Positions 26,956-36,356 are shown, counted from the stretch's first letter. The stretch: 64,000 nucleotides of DNA from Olavius algarvensis Delta 4 endosymbiont (GCA_905176665.1 CAJINA010000189.1:62001-126000); one strand, 5' to 3'. Notes: generated by a model not told the origin, from the sequence alone. Program-made: numbers and translations.

Positions 26956-28469
26956 GTTCCCGCTCCTGTTATCAGTTCTATCAATTTGGCTATATCGATG
27001 TGTGTTCGAAAATGTTCGGCCAGCTTGGTGTATTCCTGCTGCCTGGCCGGCAGCCCGCAGTCATGGCCGACATCCAAAGCACCCAGGCCGATGGTGTTCA
27101 GCCAGCGCCTGGTTATACCCGCCGAATCGAAGAGGCCGTGCATATAGGTACCCATATAGCGGCCGTTGTCGGCTATACAGCCATCCCGGCCCTCGGCCGG
27201 AACGCCGTTCTTGGCAGTGATCTCGAAAAGCGCCTGCCCGCCCAAACGGATCGTTTCGCCCATGTGGATCTCATAACCGCCGCCGGTCTCACCCTCCCAG
27301 GAAAATCCGGTCAGGGTGGTCGTTTTAGGCGCCTTGAGCTCCGTCTCGACCGGCAGCAGGTTTAATCCGGGGGTTTCGCCGGGCTGTCCTTCAAGACCGC
27401 CAGGGTCCTTTACGGATTTTCCCATCATCTGGTAACCGCCGCAGACGCCCAGGATGTGTCCGCCCCGATTTCCATAGGTGCTGATTTTAGCGGACCACCC
27501 GGTGTTGTGCAGCCAGTCCAGGTCGAACCGGGTATTTTTCGAGCCGGGCAGGACCACCGCGGCAAAATCGTCCAGATCAACCGGATCTTCGATAAAACAA
27601 AGCTGCAGCCCGTCCACCGCCCGGAGGGCATCGAAGTCGGTAAAATTGGAAATGTGCGGAATCCGGACGATAGCGATGGCCGCTTCGTCCGCATTTAACG
27701 GCCGGTTGGGGCGCGGTTTTTCAATGACCACGGAATCTTCCGCCTCGATGCGGATATGCTGGTACCAGGGCAGGACCCCGAACACCGGTTTGCCCGTCTT
27801 TTGCTCGATCCAATCAACCCCGTCCTTGAATAGAGCGATGTCTCCTCTAAAACGGTTGATGATAAACCCGGCGATATAGGTCTGCAGGTGATCGGGCAGA
27901 CAGGCCAGGGTGCCGACGATTTGGGCAAACACGCCGCCCTTGTGGATGTCGGCCACCAGAATAACCGGTGCCGCCGCGTATTGGGCCATGCGCATGTTGA
28001 CGATGTCGTGCGCCATCAGATTGACTTCGGCGCAGGAGCCGGCCCCCTCGATCACCACGAGTTCATGGGCGGCGCGCAGCCGGTCCAGGGATTGGCAGGC
28101 CGCCGCAAACAGGGCCTCCTTGCCCTGGTGGTATTCACTGGCGGTGCTGTTTTTGTAGACCTCTCCAAGGAGTACAACCTGGGCGCCGATGTCGCTGGTA
28201 GGTTTGAGCAGGATGGGATTCATGTCGACCCCGGGTGCCAGGCCGGCGGCTTCCGCCTGGACGATCTGGGCCCGGCCCATCTCCAATCCTTCCGGCGTTA
28301 CCCCGGAGTTGTTCGACATGTTCTGGGCCTTGTAAGGCGCAACGTCGGTACCCGCTTCCCGGAAAACCGTGCAGAGAGCCGTTGCCACCACGCTTTTACC
28401 GACATCCGACCCGGTCCCGAAAACCGCCAGGCATGGTGCCGGTGCGCTCGTTTTACTTTTCAATTCCAA
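26952..28469 (-). CDS. cobQ: Cobyric acid synthase
   Basis: ATP- and glutamine-dependent amidation of four side chains of adenosyl-cobyrinic acid a,c-diamide. 505 residues: N-terminal dethiobiotin-synthetase-like ATPase (FGTGSDVGKSVVATALC, YKAQNMSNNSGVTPEG, EGAGSCAEVNL) and C-terminal glutamine amidotransferase with the Cys in GVCGGYQMMG and His in MGTYMHGLFDSAG. TTG 28469 is the only plausible start and overlaps the cobO stop by 17 bases. Confidence 0.95.
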   Translation of the reverse strand: MELKSKTSAPAPCLAVFGTGSDVGKSVVATALCTVFREAGTDVAPYKAQNMSNNSGVTPEGLEMGRAQIVQAEAAGLAPGVDMNPILLKPTSDIGAQVVLLGEVYKNSTASEYHQGKEALFAAACQSLDRLRAAHELVVIEGAGSCAEVNLMAHDIVNMRMAQYAAAPVILVADIHKGGVFAQIVGTLACLPDHLQTYIAGFIINRFRGDIALFKDGVDWIEQKTGKPVFGVLPWYQHIRIEAEDSVVIEKPRPNRPLNADEAAIAIVRIPHISNFTDFDALRAVDGLQLCFIEDPVDLDDFAAVVLPGSKNTRFDLDWLHNTGWSAKISTYGNRGGHILGVCGGYQMMGKSVKDPGGLEGQPGETPGLNLLPVETELKAPKTTTLTGFSWEGETGGGYEIHMGETIRLGGQALFEITAKNGVPAEGRDGCIADNGRYMGTYMHGLFDSAGITRRWLNTIGLGALDVGHDCGLPARQQEYTKLAEHFRTHIDIAKLIELITGAGT

Positions 28470-28968
28470 TCCTGGCTGCCACTCCCTGTTGGTAGTAATG
28501 TTTGACGGCCTGCATCTCCGTCACCAGGTCCGCCCGGGCAATCACCCGGGGATCGGCCCCCCGCCCGGTGATGACCAGTTCAACGGCGTCCGGCCGGGCC
28601 GCGATCAATCCCAGCAGCGTTTCCACGGGAAAGAGGCCGCAGGCCGCCGCCGTATTGCCCTCCTCCGCAATGACCACATCATGACGGCCTTCGGCAAACA
28701 CCTGTTTCAGTTTGGCGATACCATCAGCGCCGGCTTGGATATCGGCATCAGAGGGTCGCCCCTTGATAAAGCGGCCCAGACCGAACTGCTCGATGGTGAT
28801 CAGGTCGTCAAAGCGTCTGAGCGCCTTGATTTCACTGTAGTCGCCGGATTTGATGAACTGGGCGATATAGACCCGGAGGCCGGCCCCGGCCGCCCGCAGG
28901 CTCAATCCCAGGCTGGCGGTTGTTTTGCCTTTCCCGTCACCTGTATAGACCTGGACATATCCTTGCAT
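28453..28968 (-). CDS. cobO: Cob(I)yrinic acid a,c-diamide adenosyltransferase
   Basis: Transfers the adenosyl group from ATP to the reduced corrinoid. 171 residues of the CobA/CobO type: YTGDGKGKTTASLGLSLRA P-loop, AQFIKSGDYSEIKAL, VIAEEGNTAAACGLF and LVITGRGADPRVIARADLVTEM. ATG 28968 has AGGAGGG upstream and gives the family-typical MQGYVQVYTGDGKGKT start. Confidence 0.95.
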   Translation of the reverse strand: MQGYVQVYTGDGKGKTTASLGLSLRAAGAGLRVYIAQFIKSGDYSEIKALRRFDDLITIEQFGLGRFIKGRPSDADIQAGADGIAKLKQVFAEGRHDVVIAEEGNTAAACGLFPVETLLGLIAARPDAVELVITGRGADPRVIARADLVTEMQAVKHYYQQGVAARIGIEK

Positions 28969-29042
28969 GGTCACCCTCCTCGTGTCACAGCGCAACGCAG
29001 TGGATATTAGGCCGGGGCGTCTGCAACTGTCAACGCTAAGAA

Positions 29043-29274
29043 GCTATCCTAAAAATGCCTTTTGGCCCAATCTCTACGCTGGGCGCCCGGTTTCGGTACG
29101 GCGTGCCGGTTTTCAAGCCTGCGGGCGCAACCTTTAGCGCAATCCTCGAAATACTTGCGTACGCCTCCGGTTGCGACCCGAAATCGGGGAATAAAACAGC
29201 GGGAAGTCCCGCAACGCGGGGGAACCTCGCGTCCGCTGCACCTTGAACCAAAATTCTATTCTCAAGATTGCTCT
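29043..29274. repeat. MITE-like element, GCTATC/GAGATAGC family, copy B
   Basis: About 232 bases with GCTATCCTAAAAATGCC at one end, TTTTGGCCCAATCTCTACGC next, AATACTTGCGTACGCCTCCGG in the middle and CACCTTGAACCAAAATTCTA near the other end. It begins exactly at the stop codon of the small repeat protein (29274) and fills the space before cobO, so it lies within the riboswitch-controlled transcript. Confidence 0.72.
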
Positions 29275-29567
29275 TAGTATCCTTCATATACTGCAAAAAC
29301 GGGATCCAGTCCCCGACCGTTCGGATGGTGCCGGGTCCGGTAGATCAATTGATCCGGACCGAACCTGAAATCCGGCCGCCGGCCGGCCCCCTGCGCATGA
29401 TATTGTGTGCGGTACAGGCAGCCATCCGTCTGCATTTCGTAGTCGGGTTGCGGCGACCACCCCTGCGGGTGATTGACGGTCCGATATACTTTTCCGTCCG
29501 TCATTACGTAAACCGGCTGCGTACCATTTTCGCCTTGCTCTACTGCGACTGCATAAATCTGAATCAT
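29274..29567 (-). CDS. Small protein of three exact 24-residue repeats, under a cobalamin riboswitch
   Basis: 97 residues, no signal or membrane segment. After a short lead (MIQIYAVAVEQGENG), three repeats start at residues 24, 48 and 72. Each has D-x2-[VLI]-Y-R-T at its start, a His five residues after the Tyr, then Gly, and [PD]-[DP]-x-[YF] near its end; YRT falls at 28, 52 and 76. The regular period suggests a small beta-propeller- or flower-like fold built from identical blades. AGGGAGGT lies just before ATG 29567. It is the first gene after the cobalamin riboswitch and terminator, ahead of cobO. I do not recognise a named family. The product might handle cobamides or cobalt, but that is only context. 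Confidence 0.75.
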   Translation of the reverse strand: MIQIYAVAVEQGENGTQPVYVMTDGKVYRTVNHPQGWSPQPDYEMQTDGCLYRTQYHAQGAGRRPDFRFGPDQLIYRTRHHPNGRGLDPVFAVYEGY

Positions 29568-29769
29568 GCTTACCTCCCTGTGACTTGGGTTGGAATCCTG
29601 TCCCTGGGGACAATCGTGCAACCGGATCTCCGCGGTCACGGTGGCAGGTGCAGCTGCGGGCAACAAGGGGTTGCCGGCCCGCCTGGCAGGAGACAGAGCC
29701 AGGGGGCCGGCCAGAGAGAACCATCTCTCTTTTACGAAGTGCGGCTGCCGCTGCCGGTATCAGCGGCAC

Positions 29770-29812
29770 AAAAAACAAAAGCCCTTCAAACCGTATTCGG
29801 TTTGAAGGGCTG
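29770..29812 (-). terminator. Rho-independent terminator downstream of the cobalamin riboswitch
   Basis: A 14-base perfect stem (AGCCCTTCAAACCG pairing 29781-29794 with 29799-29812) with a 4-base loop. On the minus strand it is followed by TTTGTTTTTTG. It lies about 100 bases past the riboswitch and 200 bases before the repeat-protein gene, where a ligand-dependent terminator would act. Confidence 0.85.
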
Positions 29813-29910
29813 CACCCAGTTTTCTTGGCCCTTGCTTTTACCCTGTCCACCGTTCGCCGCGGGGATCAGGTCCATGTCCTCGGTCTGCCTTGTTCGGCAG
29901 TCCGGGGTCT

Positions 29911-30096
29911 TGATCACCAAGGCAGGTCTTCTGACTCCCCTTTCCTACCGGCAGCCTTCCCATAACAGTGGTCTGTTACAGTGGCATCGCGGCCGGTAAG
30001 ATTCCTGCCCCTTTTGCAGGCAGGTCAGGTTACAGCGGCGGGACCGTTCCCGATTCTCACGGGATTCCCTATTAAGCTCGGCGGCACCTTGATGCC
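29911..30096 (-). promoter_or_regulatory. Cobalamin (adenosylcobalamin) riboswitch
   Basis: On the minus strand the sequence reads GGTGCCGCCGAGCTTAATAG then GGGAA, later GCCACTG (B12 box), GGGAAGG and AGTCAGAAGACCTGCC, the conserved blocks of the cobalamin riboswitch in order. P1 can form between CAAGG at the 5' end and CCTTG at the 3' end. It precedes a strong terminator and the repeat-protein/cobOQUSD-cbiB-cbiR run, so that run is expected to be repressed when cobamide is plentiful. Confidence 0.93.
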
Positions 30097-30148
30097 GTGT
30101 TTAGTAGCGGCATTGAGCCGGTTTGTCAATGTCCGTTTCCGGTAAACA

Positions 30149-30328
30149 TCAGGCAATCCGGTTCGGCTGGGTGTCCGTGTCATTGCAACTCTGCTCGATA
30201 TCACAGCCCGTACAGGAACTCCCACAGCCGCACGCAGCGGAACCGTCTGGTCTGAAGTTTCGATACAGACTGCGCAGGAAAAAAAAGACCGCCAGTCCAA
30301 CTATCAAGGCAACAATCAGATTCTCCAT
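30149..30328 (-). CDS. FeoB-associated Cys-rich membrane protein
   Basis: 59-residue protein: one N-terminal membrane span (LIVALIVGLAVFFFL), a basic stretch (RSLYRNFRPDG), then a cysteine cluster ACGCGSSCTGC and one more Cys. This layout matches the FeoB-associated Cys-rich proteins found just after feoB. AAGGAG precedes ATG 30328, 11 bases after the feoB stop. It probably aids Feo iron uptake or metal handling at the membrane; its biochemical role is not known. Confidence 0.85.
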   Translation of the reverse strand: MENLIVALIVGLAVFFFLRSLYRNFRPDGSAACGCGSSCTGCDIEQSCNDTDTQPNRIA

Positions 30329-30339
30329 GGTCGTTCTCC

Positions 30340-32553
30340 TTAAAATCCCAATCCGCGGCCAACCTGGAAGGCGATGGCAGCCAGCATAAAGGCCAGGACC
30401 GTATTGAAAACCATTGAAAAGACGCCCCATTTCCACGATCCCGCCTCCCGGGCAATGCAAACCACCGATACAAAGCATGGGGCATAGAAGATCGTAAAAA
30501 TGATCAAGGCAAACGCCACGGCCGGACTCCATCCCGGAGCGGCCGCCAACCGGCCGGCCAGGCTGCCGGTCTCCTCCGGATCTACTTCACCAAGGGAATA
30601 GGCGGTACCCAGGGTGGATACCACCACCTCCTTGGCGGCAAACCCGCCCACCAAGGCAATATTGGTGCGCCAGTCGAATCCAGCCAGCCTGCTGATCGGT
30701 TCCAACACCCCGCCAATCCGTCCGGCCACCGAATTTCGCAGACCCGCTTCGGCCTCCTCACCATCGACAGCCAAAAGTGCATCCCTGACTTCAATGGCGG
30801 CCGGTGACAGCGCGACGCTCTCTTCCATATGTTGCAGCTCGGCCTGCACGGCCGGCGATGCGCTGTTCAGAATGTCGCTTCGTTGGTTCGTGTACCTGGC
30901 CCGCTGGTCGTCCGACAGCCCGGGGAAGGTCATCATGGCCCAGAGAATAACGGAAACCGTCAGGATGACGGTGCCGGCTTTTTTAATGTACTGCCAGGTG
31001 CGTTCCCAGGTATGAATGGTCAACCCCTTAAACGTGGGCAATCGGTAGGGCGGCAGTTCCATCACAAAGGGCGTTGACTCGCCCCTGATCGCGGTCGAGC
31101 GCAGCAGGCGGGCCACCAGCAGGGCTCCGGTCCAGGCGATCAAGGTAATGATGAACATCATCAGCGCTTCGTTTTTAGGAAAAAAAGCAGCGACGAGCAG
31201 CGCGAATACCGGTAATTTGGCACCGCAGTTCATAAACGGGACGGTAAGCAGCGTGGCCAATCTTTCCCGGGGTGATTTCAACGTCCGGGTGGCCATGACA
31301 CCGGGTACTGCGCAGCCACCGGCAATGCCGCCGGAAACGATAAATGCCATAACGGAGCTGCCGTGCAGACCGAAGACCCGGAAGACCCGGTCCAGCATAA
31401 AAGCCACCCGGGCCAGATAGCCGGAATCTTCGAGAATCGAGATACCCAGGAACATAAACATGATCAAGGGTACAAACCCCATGACGCCGCCCACGCCGTC
31501 TATCATTCCGGAAATGACCAGTGACTTCAGCAAGCCTTCCGGTAACAGTCCATCGGCGGTTTCACCCAGCCAGCCGAAGAGGCCCTCAACCCACCCAACC
31601 GGAATCCCACTGTAGGTAAAGGTAAAATGGTAAAGCGTTAGGAGAACACCCACCATAATGAGCGGTCCGAAAAAGCGATTGGTCACAACTTTGTCGATCC
31701 GATCGCTCATAAACAGGCGATCCAGGTTGGGTCTTTCGGTCAGGACACCTTTTTTCATCACCGACCTGATATAGCCGTAACGGTAGTCGGCGATCACCGC
31801 CTCGGCATTCACCCCAAGGGTGCTCTGTAAATGGGCCTCCACCCGGCGGGCGATCTTGGCCAAACTTTCAGATACGGCCGGCGCCTTTCGCGATCCAAGG
31901 GCCGTGATCTTTTCATCGTTTTCAAGGTATTTCATGGCCAGCCAGCGCCGGGGGTAGCGTTCATCTTCAAGCGGGCTGTCTTGTAGGATTGTTTCCATCT
32001 CATCCAGGGCCCGGTCGATGTCTTCGCCATAGGATATACAGAGCGGGCCCGAATAGGCATTTTTTTCTATCCCAGCGGCCACGGCCTCCATCAGGGCCTG
32101 TTTTCCCTCACCACGCCGGGCCACGGTCGGTATCACCGGTACGCCCATCAATTCAGCGAGCCGCCCAGTGTCAATCCCGATACCCCGGTTCTCGGCAACA
32201 TCCATCATATTGAGGGAGATGCAGACCGGCACCCCCATCTCCATGAACTGGAGGGTCAGGTAGAGATTACGCTCCAGGTTGGAAGCATCCACAATGTTGA
32301 CCACCATGTTGGGCTTTTCGTTCAAGATATAGTCGCGGGCCACCACCTCTTCCAGGGAGTAGGCTGTCAGGGAATAGGTTCCCGGCAGATCGACCACGTG
32401 AAATTTGTTATTCTTGTTGATGTACGTGCCCTCTTTCTTTTCAACGGTGACCCCGGGATAGTTCCCGATGTGCTGCCGGGCGCCGGTAAGCGCATTGAAA
32501 AGGGTGGTTTTACCCGAGTTTGGGTTGCCCGCCAGGGCAATGGTCGCTTCCAT
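30340..32553 (-). CDS. feoB: Ferrous iron transport protein B
   Basis: GTPase-coupled Fe(II) permease of the inner membrane, 737 residues. N-terminal G domain: GNPNSGKTTLFNALTG (G1), VVDLPGTYSLTAYS (G3) and LNMMDVAENRG (G4). The membrane part carries two gate motifs, around GGIAGGCAVPGVMATRTL and VPFMNCGAKLPVFALL, and a C-terminal FAAKEVVVSTLGTAY block. The start follows the feoA stop by one base. Expressed with feoA and the small Cys-rich gene. Confidence 0.97.
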   Translation of the reverse strand: MEATIALAGNPNSGKTTLFNALTGARQHIGNYPGVTVEKKEGTYINKNNKFHVVDLPGTYSLTAYSLEEVVARDYILNEKPNMVVNIVDASNLERNLYLTLQFMEMGVPVCISLNMMDVAENRGIGIDTGRLAELMGVPVIPTVARRGEGKQALMEAVAAGIEKNAYSGPLCISYGEDIDRALDEMETILQDSPLEDERYPRRWLAMKYLENDEKITALGSRKAPAVSESLAKIARRVEAHLQSTLGVNAEAVIADYRYGYIRSVMKKGVLTERPNLDRLFMSDRIDKVVTNRFFGPLIMVGVLLTLYHFTFTYSGIPVGWVEGLFGWLGETADGLLPEGLLKSLVISGMIDGVGGVMGFVPLIMFMFLGISILEDSGYLARVAFMLDRVFRVFGLHGSSVMAFIVSGGIAGGCAVPGVMATRTLKSPRERLATLLTVPFMNCGAKLPVFALLVAAFFPKNEALMMFIITLIAWTGALLVARLLRSTAIRGESTPFVMELPPYRLPTFKGLTIHTWERTWQYIKKAGTVILTVSVILWAMMTFPGLSDDQRARYTNQRSDILNSASPAVQAELQHMEESVALSPAAIEVRDALLAVDGEEAEAGLRNSVAGRIGGVLEPISRLAGFDWRTNIALVGGFAAKEVVVSTLGTAYSLGEVDPEETGSLAGRLAAAPGWSPAVAFALIIFTIFYAPCFVSVVCIAREAGSWKWGVFSMVFNTVLAFMLAAIAFQVGRGLGF

Positions 32554-32554
32554 G

Positions 32555-32791
32555 TTAATCGTCTACCTCCACTTCGATGTAATCTGCTTCTCTGTTGCGC
32601 AAGGTCAGGGTATACCCGGAAAGCCTGAGAGCAACCGGATCATACAGGGGGGCGCGACCCTGTATCTTGATTTGAGTACCGGAAACAATCCCCATATCCC
32701 GAATCCGGCGCCCCAGTTCGCCAGCGGCCCTGACTGCGGAGATGGTACCGGACTGGTTCTTTTTCATCTGCCTGAGATTGAGCTGTGCCAA
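32555..32791 (-). CDS. feoA: Ferrous iron transport protein A
   Basis: 78-residue SH3-like partner of FeoB. GELGRRIRDMGIVSGTQIKI and YDPVALRLSGYTLTLRNREA are family-typical. Starts with TTG 32791 behind a strong AAGGAGG. First gene of feoA-feoB-Cys-rich, transcribed away from the DtxR-family gene. Confidence 0.93.
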   Translation of the reverse strand: MAQLNLRQMKKNQSGTISAVRAAGELGRRIRDMGIVSGTQIKIQGRAPLYDPVALRLSGYTLTLRNREADYIEVEVDD

Positions 32792-32844
32792 ATTGCAGCC
32801 TCCTTGTGCTAACCAGGTGTTAACTTTTTCATTCAGTTGAAAGT

Positions 32845-32858
32845 TAGGTATACCTTAC
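32845..32858. promoter_or_regulatory. Candidate DtxR-family operator in the feoA/dtxR divergent region
   Basis: TTAGGTATACCTTA contains the perfect 10-base palindrome AGGTATACCT and resembles half-sites bound by DtxR/IdeR/MntR regulators. It lies 54 bases upstream of feoA and about 100 upstream of the regulator gene, so both could be controlled from it. Confidence 0.55.
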
Positions 32859-32956
32859 TTATTTAGTTGTCAACCTGTTTTTAAGTTTTTATTGGCTTAG
32901 TCATATTTGACTTATCTTATTAGCCCTGTTATGTTCTCCGGAACTAAGGGGGATAC

Positions 32957-33475
32957 ATGAAAAAAGGCAGGTTACTTTCGGAGAGCCTGGAAGATTATCT
33001 TGAGACAATTCTGGAACTTGAAAGTGATCAGAAAGTCGCGCGCGCCAAAGATATCGCTGACCGCATGGGCGTCCAGCGTGGATCGGTAACCGGGGCATTG
33101 AAGGCACTAGTTGAGAAAAAACTGATCAACTATGAGCCCTACAGTTTCATTACTCTGACCCCAGCCGGCAAGAAAATCGCCCGTGAAATCAACCGCCGTC
33201 ACGGCATCCTGCAGGATTTTCTGGTCCGCGCACTGGGGGTCGATCTAACCCAGGCTGAAGAAACCGCCTGCCGCATGGAACACGCCATCGACAAAGAATC
33301 CATCGACAAACTGGTCCAGTTCATCGAGTTTATCGATCAGTGCCCGCGCACCGGTGGGGATTGGGTCAGTGCTTTTGAGCAGTTCTGTGACACTGAAAAC
33401 CGGCATGCCCAGGATTGTCTGGCCTGCATCGAAACCTGCAGTGAACGCTATCTCTCCGCAAAAGGATCACCATAA
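32957..33475 (+). CDS. DtxR/MntR-family metal-dependent transcriptional regulator
   Basis: 172-residue repressor-type protein. Residues 1-65 form the winged helix (ESLEDYLETILELES, AKDIADRMGVQRGSVTGALK), followed by the metal-binding dimerisation domain (HGILQDFLVRALGV, AEETACRMEHAID). A cysteine-rich tail, DCLACIETCSERY, is added at the end. GGGGG before ATG 32957 is a weak ribosome site. Divergent from feoAB with a palindromic candidate operator between; it most likely controls Feo in response to Fe(II) or Mn(II). Confidence 0.92.
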   Translation: MKKGRLLSESLEDYLETILELESDQKVARAKDIADRMGVQRGSVTGALKALVEKKLINYEPYSFITLTPAGKKIAREINRRHGILQDFLVRALGVDLTQAEETACRMEHAIDKESIDKLVQFIEFIDQCPRTGGDWVSAFEQFCDTENRHAQDCLACIETCSERYLSAKGSP

Positions 33476-33510
33476 CCCGAATATCTCACGCGTTCGAGGT
33501 GTTCATTGGC

Positions 33511-33652
33511 AAGGCTTCAGGGGCGCAGCTGTACAGGTACTACCGCAAGCCCCTGATAACGCGGCCAGTGGATAATTCAGGCTCGCCCGCGGGGTGAAAA
33601 TTTTTCTGCGGCCCTGGAAACCGGCGCAGGTTACACCAGGCCACCTGAATAC
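33511..33652. ncRNA. Candidate structured RNA between dtxR-family gene and copA
   Basis: Three nested or consecutive helices can be drawn: CAGGGGC (33518-33524) with GCCCCTG (33549-33555); ATTCAGG (33575-33581) with CCTGAAT (33644-33650); and inside the latter CTGCG (33606-33610) with CGCAG (33625-33629). No convincing gene exists in 33476-33728. Strand and identity are unknown; it could equally be a terminator region. Confidence 0.35.
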
Positions 33653-33728
33653 CTTGCCGTACATAGACCTTATCCCTTGAATATTTTTATAAAATCTGGT
33701 GTGCAGAAAAAATTCATGAATACTCGGG

Positions 33729-36164
33729 TTATCCGCGATAGAGTCGCAGACTATTGGACACAACCGAGACACTGCTTAAGGACATGGCCAGGGCAGCGAA
33801 AATGGGATGGAGGCTGCGCAGAAAATCCGGTGCGGCCTCGAGGGGATACAGGGCTCCGGCGGCGACCGGAATCAGGATGATGTTATAGAAGAAGGCCCAG
33901 AACAGATTTTGACGAATGGTGCGCATGGTGGCCCGACTCAAGGCGATGGCTTTGGGAACCCCTGTGAGACTGCCGCCGGATAGAATGACACCGGCAGTTT
34001 CGATGGCCACATCGGTCCCGCTCCCGATGGCAATGCCCACATCTGCCTGGGCCAGGGCCGGGGCATCGTTGATCCCATCACCCACCATGGACACCCGGCG
34101 CCCCTCCTGCTGTAGAGCCTTCACCCGGGCGGACTTCTCTTCGGGCCGGACTTCCGCCATCACGTGTTCAATGCCCACCTGATTCCCGATAGCCCGGGCG
34201 GTTCTTTCATTGTCACCGGTAATCATCATCACTTTGAGCCCCTGGCCCTGCAACTGCTGCACCGCCTCCCGTGAATCCGACTTGACTGTATCGGCAACGG
34301 CGATGACGCCAACGGCCTGGTTATTGCTCGCAACGACCATGGCGGTCTTGCCGGCCGCCTGGAAAGTATCGATGGCGGCCTGGACTTTTTCGAGATCCAC
34401 TTCCAAAACCGGAAACCAGCCCGGTTTGCCGACATGCACCCGCCGGCCGGCCACCATCCCTTCAACACCAAAGCCGCTGTGGGCCTTGAACGCTTCGACT
34501 GATTGCTTGCTGAAAGCTCTTTGTGCGGCCTCCTTGACAATCGCTTTTCCAAGGGGGTGTTCCGATCCGCTTTCGACTGCAGCGGCCGCGGCAAGCAGTT
34601 CATCGACGCCGCCGTCATAAGCGACGGCCGGTTCAATATCGGTGACAATCGGTTTTCCCGCGGTGATGGTGCCGGTTTTATCCAGGACCACATCCTGCAA
34701 GTGCGAAGCGGTTTCCAGGGAGGAACTGTTCTTGAACAGGATCCCTTTTTCCGCGCCCTTCCCTGTTCCGGCCATGATCGCCGTGGGCGTGGCCAATCCC
34801 AGCGCACAGGGACAGGCGATCACCAGGACCGCCACCAGACGCAGCATGGCCGGCACGAACTCACCGCCGACCGCCCACCATATCGTAAAGGTGACAAACG
34901 CAATGACGATGACAACCGGCACAAATACCGCGGCGACCCGGTCGGCCAGAGCCTGGATGGGCGCCTTGCTGCCCTGCGCTTCCTGCACCAATTTGATAAT
35001 CTGGGCCAGGGCCGTCTCGCGCCCCACCTTTTGCGCTTCGATCTGCAACAAACCGTCATTGTTAACGGTGCCGCCCACCACCGGGTCGCCCGGTTGTTTG
35101 TCAACCGGGATTGATTCACCCGTGAGCATGGATTCATCGACAGACGACTCGCCGGAAACCACGGCGCCGTCCACGGGCACGCTCTGCCCGGGCCGAACCA
35201 GCAACTGGTCACCCACCTGCACCTGTTCCAGGGGCACTTCGGTTTTTTGGCCGTCAACCAGCACAACCGCCGTCTTGGGACTTAGGTCCATCAATTTGCG
35301 GATGGCGGCCCCGGTGCGGCCCTTGGTACGCGATTCGAGCATTTTTCCGAGTTTGATCAGGGTGATGATCACCGCCGATGTTTCAAAATAGACGTGGTGC
35401 CCGGAATCGGGGAAAAACAGAAGGGCCAGCGAATAGAAATAGGCCACCGATGAGCCCATGGCTACCAGGACATCCATCTTGGCGGTCATATTCTTCAAAC
35501 TCTTCCAGGCGCCGGTATAAAAATCCCGCCCCGTGTAAAACTGCACGGGCGTGGCCAGTGCCCAGAACAGCCAATTCACCCAGGGAGCGTGACTCCAGGC
35601 GCCGGTGAGACCGAAATCACGGGCCATGCTCAGGATGAAAAGCGGCAGGGTAAACGCAACGCCAATGATGAATTTCCGGGTCTGCTGTTTGATCTCGGCT
35701 GCCCGGGCCCGGGTCTCGGCATCTTCCATGTCCCCGCTGCCTTCCGGCAAAATGGCTTCGAAGCCGATCTTGTGAATGGCAGCCCCTATCTGATCCAGGG
35801 ATGTCTCAGAAGGCAAAAACTCCACCTGTACCCGCTCGCTGGCAAAGTTGACCGCTGCATCCACCACCCCGGGGGTTTTCTTCTTCAGGGTGCGCTCGAT
35901 GTTCATGGCGCAATTGGCGCAGGTCATACCGGTGACTGGGAATTCAGCGGTAAAGGTTTGCGCTTCGAAACCCGCTTTATGAATGGCCCCTACAATGTCC
36001 GGAACAGAGACCGCCGTGTCATCAAAGGTTACCCCGGCCTGTTCAGATGCGAAATTGACCGCGGCCTCCCTGATGCCCGGCAGCTTTTTCAGGGTCCGCT
36101 CGATATTCATGGCACAGTTGGCGCAGGTCATGCCGGAGACGGGTATGGTGATGTTTTTGTCCAT
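33729..36164 (-). CDS. copA: Copper-translocating P-type ATPase with two heavy-metal domains
   Basis: P1B-type ATPase of the inner membrane, 811 residues, probably exporting Cu(I). Two N-terminal HMA domains each carry [17 protein letters not shown]. The transport motif is [13 protein letters not shown] (CPC), the phosphorylated Asp is in DKTGTIT, and SEHPLGKAI (HP), [14 protein letters not shown] and [19 protein letters not shown] follow. About eight membrane spans. The ribosome site of ATG 36164 is weak. A CopZ-like gene lies 192 bases upstream on the same strand; that gap contains a CACCCC-TTGA-GGGGGTG hairpin (about 36232-36250) and no gene. Confidence 0.96.
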   Translation of the reverse strand: MDKNITIPVSGMTCANCAMNIERTLKKLPGIREAAVNFASEQAGVTFDDTAVSVPDIVGAIHKAGFEAQTFTAEFPVTGMTCANCAMNIERTLKKKTPGVVDAAVNFASERVQVEFLPSETSLDQIGAAIHKIGFEAILPEGSGDMEDAETRARAAEIKQQTRKFIIGVAFTLPLFILSMARDFGLTGAWSHAPWVNWLFWALATPVQFYTGRDFYTGAWKSLKNMTAKMDVLVAMGSSVAYFYSLALLFFPDSGHHVYFETSAVIITLIKLGKMLESRTKGRTGAAIRKLMDLSPKTAVVLVDGQKTEVPLEQVQVGDQLLVRPGQSVPVDGAVVSGESSVDESMLTGESIPVDKQPGDPVVGGTVNNDGLLQIEAQKVGRETALAQIIKLVQEAQGSKAPIQALADRVAAVFVPVVIVIAFVTFTIWWAVGGEFVPAMLRLVAVLVIACPCALGLATPTAIMAGTGKGAEKGILFKNSSSLETASHLQDVVLDKTGTITAGKPIVTDIEPAVAYDGGVDELLAAAAAVESGSEHPLGKAIVKEAAQRAFSKQSVEAFKAHSGFGVEGMVAGRRVHVGKPGWFPVLEVDLEKVQAAIDTFQAAGKTAMVVASNNQAVGVIAVADTVKSDSREAVQQLQGQGLKVMMITGDNERTARAIGNQVGIEHVMAEVRPEEKSARVKALQQEGRRVSMVGDGINDAPALAQADVGIAIGSGTDVAIETAGVILSGGSLTGVPKAIALSRATMRTIRQNLFWAFFYNIILIPVAAGALYPLEAAPDFLRSLHPIFAALAMSLSSVSVVSNSLRLYRG

Positions 36165-36356
36165 TGTCTTCGTATGAGCGCAACAGCCCCCTCCCTATAA
36201 TCCCGCCCTCCAGGGGATGGATACTACCCTGCACCCCTTGAGGGGGTGGTCGGGTGGGGGCGCTGCAGCATGTAAACGATTACTCGCGAGCTTGATTCCA
36301 GTGGTTGTAAATGTTTATCAAAGGGCGAATACCTCTCCAGAAGAATGTCTTTGCCG

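Noticed and set aside
29036-29296. 86-residue minus-strand open frame
   Set aside because: Encoded by the MITE-like repeat; similar translations arise at other copies.
33503-33772. 89-residue minus-strand open frame
   Set aside because: Spans the structured intergenic region and overlaps the copA end; no ribosome site or family resemblance.
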